Source of the DNA: Candidozyma auris
Lineage: Eukaryota > Ascomycota > Pichiomycetes > Serinales > Metschnikowiaceae
NCBI RefSeq assembly: GCF_003013715.1
Contig: NC_072813.1
Location: 2,170,001 to 2,234,000, forward strand
Direction of reading: 5' to 3'
Length of the DNA: 64,000 bases
Shown one piece after another: positions 59,334 through 64,000 of this stretch. Each line of letters opens with the position of its first letter. Positions within the stretch are counted from its first letter, which is position 1. Under the pieces are notes generated by a model that searched no databases, had not been told where the DNA came from, and saw nothing but the letters and a program-made list of their open reading frames with translations. A program made the translations under genes and the position numbers.

Positions 59334-60243
59334 GTTTCTCCCGCTGCATCGCTAGACGTATTTAAATGATGACGTTAAGACAACTGTTGTAGTATTTGTA
59401 GGTCCCGCATGGAAGCGAAGCGTAGTCGACTGAAACGATACGTGGACGAAGGTCGTAGACTGGATGAGCATACATGCGAAATGCCATGGACAAATTTGTC
59501 ATAACCTCTTTAAGAGTACTGGATATTCAGAGTTGTGAAATCTACGTGGAAGCTATAGTAGCTCAGCCAAAGATTCCTGCTTAGAGACAGTTCGTTGGGG
59601 ATCGATGCAAGCTATTGTTAAAGGCTACAAAGATTATAAACATCAACTAAATCTCACAAGAAACCAAAATGTTTCAAAAACCGCATGTGCTAAATTCAAG
59701 CAAATCAAGAGATTGAGCAGTGGGCTTTTCCAGTGTACGTGTAACTCTGGATCACAGCCCCTATAGGTAACTTTTCATATGATGCGCCAGTGTATAATGG
59801 AGTTAGCGTCTTCATTGCAAAACGTCCAATTTTATATCAGCTTTGAAAATAATCTACAGCTGAAATGATGTTTACTCGATCCCTTCTGGTCGTACTTCGT
59901 CAATTAATCACAGTTGAACAACGCACAGTGACCTGAACCATCTGTCGAAGAAATGGCTGCGAAAAATGACGGTACACATTACATAGCAGTTGTAGCCAGC
60001 GGTTGTGAAAACGGTTACCATATCAAACAGCAGTTTACCAAACAGCCTCAGCCATCGAAAAAAAGGTCTTCAATTGAGCCTCAAGCAAACATCATAAAGT
60101 CTGCAATAAAACGCTCAGCTCGATTTGCCTCTTCCCGTCTTCACATATCAGCTCACCGCCTCGTCTCCTACACACAACCTGGCTACAACTTCACTTCGTC
60201 ACTTCGTCACTTCTCTCCACCTTCTTTCTCCAACAATTCGTTG
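59334..60243. other. ATP5 3' end and TED1 upstream region
   Basis: 910 bp. It contains one TTYGCAGCCA element (59954). The reading frame of TED1 happens to be open back to 59953, but that would translate the promoter element itself and no signal anchor is then at the N terminus. Confidence 0.55.
59954..59963 (-). promoter_or_regulatory. TTYGCAGCCA element upstream of TED1
   Basis: TGGCTGCGAA on plus within AAATGGCTGCGAAAAAT, 281 bp before the TED1 ATG. Confidence 0.55.
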
Positions 60244-61677
60244 ATGATTGCCAGACTCCGCTGGCTCGTCACGGCTGTGGCGGTAGCCCTCAACTTGTTT
60301 GTGTACTTTTACCCTGACCTCGTCAATTCTCCCGGTCAGTGCCTGTGGAAAGGTGAGATCGTGGAATCCAAGTACCCACTCTTGAACGAGTACTTGCCTT
60401 TGGACAATGTGTATCTCCAAGCGTTGCTTCTCAACTTTCCGTCACTTCGAGCCCCAAGAAACAATGCTACACACAACAACGACAAAGTTGCTGATATACA
60501 CATGCTAACGTTCGGAGACCCGCAGATCAATGGAAACTGGGCATCTACAAAGTACATTAAGAGACTCGACAACTACGGAAACGACTACTACTTGGGCCAC
60601 ATCTACAAGATTATGAAGGCAAGGTTGGAGCCTTCGCACGTGGCGGTCATGGGGGACCAGTTCTCGTCGCAGTGGATTCTTGACTCGGAATTCTACAATC
60701 GGACGTTGCGTTTTGTAGAACGTCTTTTCCCCAGAGATGACGACTATAAGAGCACGGTGGTGGAGACCTGGGCAAAACACGAGAACTACGACTGGCAGGC
60801 GTGGCTCGAGCGTGAAAGGAACATGGATTTGGGTGTGAGATTTAACCTGAGAAAGTACGACGATGTCTACGATTGGGTGCATCCAAATCAGAAAGAGCTC
60901 AATTTGCAAAATCCGTTATTTATCAACTTGACAGGAAACCATGACATCGGGTACAGCGGAGACGCAACGTGGCAGCATATGGCCAGGTTCCATCATCTTT
61001 TTGGACAGGATAATTACGTTATCACGTACAACAAGGGCGAGCCTGAAGAGTGGAGGCTAGTCGTGCTCGACTCTCTTACGTTGGAGGGTCCAGCTTTGGA
61101 AGAGGACTTTCTCAAATTTACTTGGTCTTTCTTGGAGCACTTGAATGAAACAAACAGGGACTTCAAAGGCTCTACAGTTTTGTTGACTCATATTCCCTTC
61201 TACAAGGAAGAAGGCATATGTGTGGATGGGCCAGAGCATAGATATTATGAGAACTACGAAAAAGAACCTTACAAAAACGGCAAGCTTCGTTCACAAAACC
61301 ACCTTCTTCACGAAACGTCTCAGAAAGTGTTGAATATTGTATTTCCCAACACTGACAAAGAAGGTCTCATCTTGACTGGTCACGATCACGAAGGATGCTC
61401 ATCCTACTATAATCTCGTGGACGGAGAATGGGTGGCTTCTAAAGAGCCTATCCAGGATGGTGCCGCTCGACCGATTCACGAGGTGGTGGTAAGGGCAATG
61501 ATGGGAGAATACGATGGTCAGACTGGTCTCGTCACTGGTCAGTTTGACTACGACAGACAAGAGTGGAAGTTCGATTTCAAGTACTGCTCGTTTGTGGTAC
61601 AGCATTGGTGGTGGGCTTCGAGAGTCGCTGCTCTAGTAGCGCTTCTTGTTCACCTGATTGCATTTTTAACGAAGTAA
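60244..61677 (+). CDS. TED1: ER GPI-glycan remodelling phosphoesterase Ted1 (PGAP5/MPPE1-like)
   Basis: A calcineurin-like metallophosphoesterase that removes ethanolamine phosphate from the second mannose of GPI anchors in the ER, allowing export of GPI proteins. The 477-aa protein has an N-terminal membrane anchor (about residues 6-24) and a C-terminal membrane segment (about 455-475). The metal-binding blocks are in order: TFGDPQINGNW, VMGDQFSS, LTGNHDIGYSG, LLTHIPFYKEEG and LTGHDHEGC. Length is close to S. cerevisiae Ted1 (473). The ATG at 60244 is chosen because it puts the anchor at the N terminus. It converges with DOT5, the stops being 95 bp apart. Confidence 0.93.
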   Translation: MIARLRWLVTAVAVALNLFVYFYPDLVNSPGQCLWKGEIVESKYPLLNEYLPLDNVYLQALLLNFPSLRAPRNNATHNNDKVADIHMLTFGDPQINGNWASTKYIKRLDNYGNDYYLGHIYKIMKARLEPSHVAVMGDQFSSQWILDSEFYNRTLRFVERLFPRDDDYKSTVVETWAKHENYDWQAWLERERNMDLGVRFNLRKYDDVYDWVHPNQKELNLQNPLFINLTGNHDIGYSGDATWQHMARFHHLFGQDNYVITYNKGEPEEWRLVVLDSLTLEGPALEEDFLKFTWSFLEHLNETNRDFKGSTVLLTHIPFYKEEGICVDGPEHRYYENYEKEPYKNGKLRSQNHLLHETSQKVLNIVFPNTDKEGLILTGHDHEGCSSYYNLVDGEWVASKEPIQDGAARPIHEVVVRAMMGEYDGQTGLVTGQFDYDRQEWKFDFKYCSFVVQHWWWASRVAALVALLVHLIAFLTK

Positions 61678-61772
61678 GGCCCTCGGAGGCACCTACGCAT
61701 AGCATCTACACTTGTGCCATTACATAAAAATTATCATTGAACTTTTCGAATTGCAATTTCCCGATTGAACGT

Positions 61773-62516
61773 CTATTTTTCTTCGTCCTTCGTCTCAGAC
61801 TCCTTTGAAGTGGCTTCTGAGGCATCTTCCTTTGGCTCTTCCTTGGATTCTTCCTTTGGTTCCTCCTCAGGTTCCTCCTTGGGTTCCTCTTTCGATTCAG
61901 TGGCGTCCTCTCCATCTTCCTTCTTTGGCTCACCTTCATCCTTCTTACCGCCGTTCTCTGCGACGAACTTTTCAATGTCCTTCATTGCCGTGGTAAACGA
62001 ATCCTCCGGTGAAACCTGCACCTTCTTTACGGCAAGCTTGCCGTCAACAAAGATCCAGTGAGATCTCTTGGTTCCCGAAGGCGATTTCTTAGCGCCCAAA
62101 AGACCAATTAACTCTCTCTTTGGATCAGACAACAACGGGTACTTCAAACCCTGCTTGGAAACAAAGTTCTGTTGGGCCTTGGGGCTGTCTGTGGACAAGC
62201 CAAAGACCTTTGTATTGCGGTCGACAAAGTCTTGGTATGACCTCTGAAACCCACACGCCTGTCTAGTACAACCAGGGGTCAGGGCTTTGGGGTAAGCGAA
62301 GATCACCAAGTACTTTGACTCCTTAGCTACTTTTGCCACGTCCACTTCATTCTCCTTCTCGTCCAAGAGCGTCAACGAAGGAAGTTCATCGCCCACTTCC
62401 AATTCGGAGCCACCAGTTTTCTCAACGGACTCCTCCACAGGCTCTTCAGTTTTAGGCTTTTTGGCAACAGGCTCTTCGCGAGAAGCGACACGAGCAGAAC
62501 GACGAGGAGCAGGCAT
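61773..62516 (-). CDS. DOT5: Nuclear thiol peroxidase Dot5 (PrxQ/AhpC-type)
   Basis: A peroxiredoxin that reduces alkyl hydroperoxides in the nucleus; its overexpression affects telomeric silencing in S. cerevisiae. The 247-aa protein begins with a basic, nuclear-type tail (PAPRRSARV, AKKPKTEEP), then the thioredoxin fold from about residue 40. The peroxidatic and resolving cysteines are Cys83 and Cys88 in TPGCTRQACGF, the PrxQ spacing, followed by VFGLSTDSPKAQQNF and PLLSDPKRELIGLLGA. After about residue 192 there is an unusual acidic Lys/Glu/Pro tail with KEEPKEEP-like repeats (about 55 aa) absent from the compact S. cerevisiae protein. Confidence 0.94.
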   Translation of the reverse strand: MPAPRRSARVASREEPVAKKPKTEEPVEESVEKTGGSELEVGDELPSLTLLDEKENEVDVAKVAKESKYLVIFAYPKALTPGCTRQACGFQRSYQDFVDRNTKVFGLSTDSPKAQQNFVSKQGLKYPLLSDPKRELIGLLGAKKSPSGTKRSHWIFVDGKLAVKKVQVSPEDSFTTAMKDIEKFVAENGGKKDEGEPKKEDGEDATESKEEPKEEPEEEPKEESKEEPKEDASEATSKESETKDEEK

Positions 62517-63979
62517 TTCAAACGATACTATTCAATTGAGTAGTTGAAAGTTCTGTGAAAAAAGGGCTACTGACTAGGGTGAAGTCGAGTTGTCTGCTGG
62601 GAGCCACAGAAGTGCCGAGGGAGGACAGAAGGCGGCAAGCACGTCAGCGGCAATTGGCTCGACCGAGACTGCAGAGCAAGCAAGGAATAGGGGGCCACAA
62701 ATCGGGGATTGACACAGAAATTCGAAGAAAGAGAGGTGAACTCAGGGTGAATGGGGTCACTTTTAGAAGTAAAGTTTCGCTATTTTTTGCAATTGACTCC
62801 TGGTCGTAGAGATATGGTGGATAGTTTGGATTGCTGAATTTGCTATGGGTGGTGCGGAATCGGTGGAATTTCGCAAAATGCTCAGCGGAGAGAGCCCCTG
62901 GAAACAATGTGATAGAGTAGTAGGATGAGTTTATGGAAATGTAGAAAGCGTAGAGCTCAAATCAGATTGAATTGTGAAATTGACACCGTTTGATCAGAAT
63001 AAATTTGCACTGGATCTGTTAGACGGCTTCAGTGAGTCTTGTAGGTTAGACGGGTCCCAGGTGCACCCAACCTTGCTAGCCGAGGCGATGAAGAATGCGA
63101 GTTAAACGAGGCAAAACTGTTACTTATCTTGCTCATGTTGCCATAAAATAAACGAGGATGTTTTAAAGAGTAAGCATTTTGCTAGAAGGATTTTCAGTTG
63201 AGGCAGCTCAGCGAATAATCAGCACTGGCCCTGACATCTTGTGGTGCTCTGGAGCGTTGACTGATGACAATTTGCAAGTTAAACAGATTGTGGGACTTTG
63301 TACCTTGCTGAGTGGGGTGCCTGGGTTTGCCCCCAATGTGCCAAGCTCGCAGTATACTTTGGTTCAGGTGAAAGCAGGAAAGCTAACAAGAAATCTGTGA
63401 TGTAGAAGTCCTCGAGCTAGACTTGTTTCGTGAGGTCCAAGGTTGCAAACAGAAAACAGTGACAAAAAAAAAAATAAAAAGAAAAAAATTTTTCCCTCTT
63501 CGATTTCAAGACCATCCACCTTCTATGAGGTTGAAGAAAATACTTGACTACGCTCATGGAACCGAAACATTACCGGACCACTTACAGAGACGAGAAAGTC
63601 ACCATGCGAGGTTGCAACCATTTCAAACCAGCCCTGAGGCAACGGGGTGCAGCAAAAATGGCCACACTTTGCACCTAAAATCAGCATCACATAGAGCTAT
63701 TCGGACTTGGCAAAAATCTGGATTTCCTGCTAAAGCGATCAAAAATTCATCGGTTTTCAATCTTCCTTAGTTGGTATCCCATTCCCCACTGTTTTTAGTA
63801 TACATCGCACTTTGTTCTCTTGCAGAAGTACCTGGTGGCAGCAAAATTTCTCACTCCCCACAGTGAACGTAGCCCGAACGTCCATCACGGTCTGTTTCTC
63901 CGTCAACCCCGATCTCTCCGTCTACTCCGTCCCGATTTAACAACAGATTATAATCCCAGAAGAAAAGAAGAAAAAAAAA
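62517..63979. other. DOT5 upstream region and right-edge intergenic sequence
   Basis: About 1.46 kb. ORFs around 63179-63400 and 63423-63770 start at TTG and show no similarity. There is an A-run at about 63468-63486 and CT/AC-rich sequence at 63880-63960 that looks like a leader just before the ATG at 63980. No TTYGCAGCCA element was found. Confidence 0.5.
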
Positions 63980-64000
63980 ATGAACCAATTACCCTCAGAT
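63980..64000 (+). CDS. Possible start of a gene cut by the window edge
   Basis: ATG preceded by a run of A and a pyrimidine/AC-rich leader, followed by six open codons (MNQLPSD) to the window end. Nothing can be said about the product. It is the first open plus-strand frame with a good yeast start context after DOT5. Confidence 0.35.

Noticed and set aside
59953..60243. Longer TED1 N terminus from the upstream in-frame ATG
   Set aside because: It would translate the promoter element and bury the membrane anchor; the family start matches the ATG at 60244.
1..64000. Search for transposons, viral remnants, CRISPR arrays, rRNA and snRNA genes
   Set aside because: No reverse transcriptase, integrase, transposase, terminal repeats, spaced repeat arrays or conserved RNA core sequences were seen by eye.

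Overview
The window is nuclear DNA from a budding yeast (Saccharomycotina), most likely of the CUG-Ser clade and probably near Clavispora / Candida auris / Metschnikowia. The evidence is a full set of recognisable yeast orthologues, mostly intronless genes, one intron with a GTATGT-type donor and a TACTAAC branch point, secreted glucoamylase and phospholipase B genes typical of these yeasts, and CTG codons at positions where relatives carry serine. I saw no tRNA, rRNA, transposon, viral or prokaryotic-type sequence. About 55% of the window is coding.

Layout. 1-2.7 kb: gene-free flank. 2.7-7.5 kb: the PAK kinase CLA4, convergent with a WOPR-domain regulator resembling WOR1. 7.5-15.5 kb: an exceptional ~8 kb gene-free interval upstream of the WOPR gene. 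15.5-24.2 kb: F-box protein, TFA2 (TFIIE beta), NTF2 (split by an intron after a 7-nt first exon), AIM21 and CWC21. 24.8-34.1 kb: secreted histidine acid phosphatase, DMT transporter, DUF4336 protein, PaaI-type thioesterase and an asparagine-synthetase-like protein. 35.1-46.3 kb: GH31 glucoamylase, CDC26, BUD21/UTP16, DIA2, ATX2 and a TGL4-type lipase whose frame is broken by one base. 47.3-55.5 kb: phospholipase B, TRZ1 and EST3. 56-62.5 kb: an unrecognised membrane protein, RML2, ATP5, TED1 and DOT5. A new ORF begins at the extreme right edge.

The genes are a normal eukaryotic mixture with no operon or cluster. Shared themes are mitochondrial function (RML2, ATP5, TRZ1, perhaps the thioesterase), extracellular scavenging (glucoamylase, phospholipase B, acid phosphatase), lipid and GPI metabolism (TGL4, PLB, TED1) and cell-cycle or telomere control (CLA4, CDC26, DIA2, EST3). 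The most striking signals are: (a) a 10-bp element TTYGCAGCCA present 19 times between genes, in either orientation, commonly 45-430 bp upstream of start codons, which looks like a general promoter element; (b) the very long WOPR-gene upstream region, which recalls the giant WOR1 promoter of Candida albicans; (c) the one-base break in the lipase. All start codons given are ATG.
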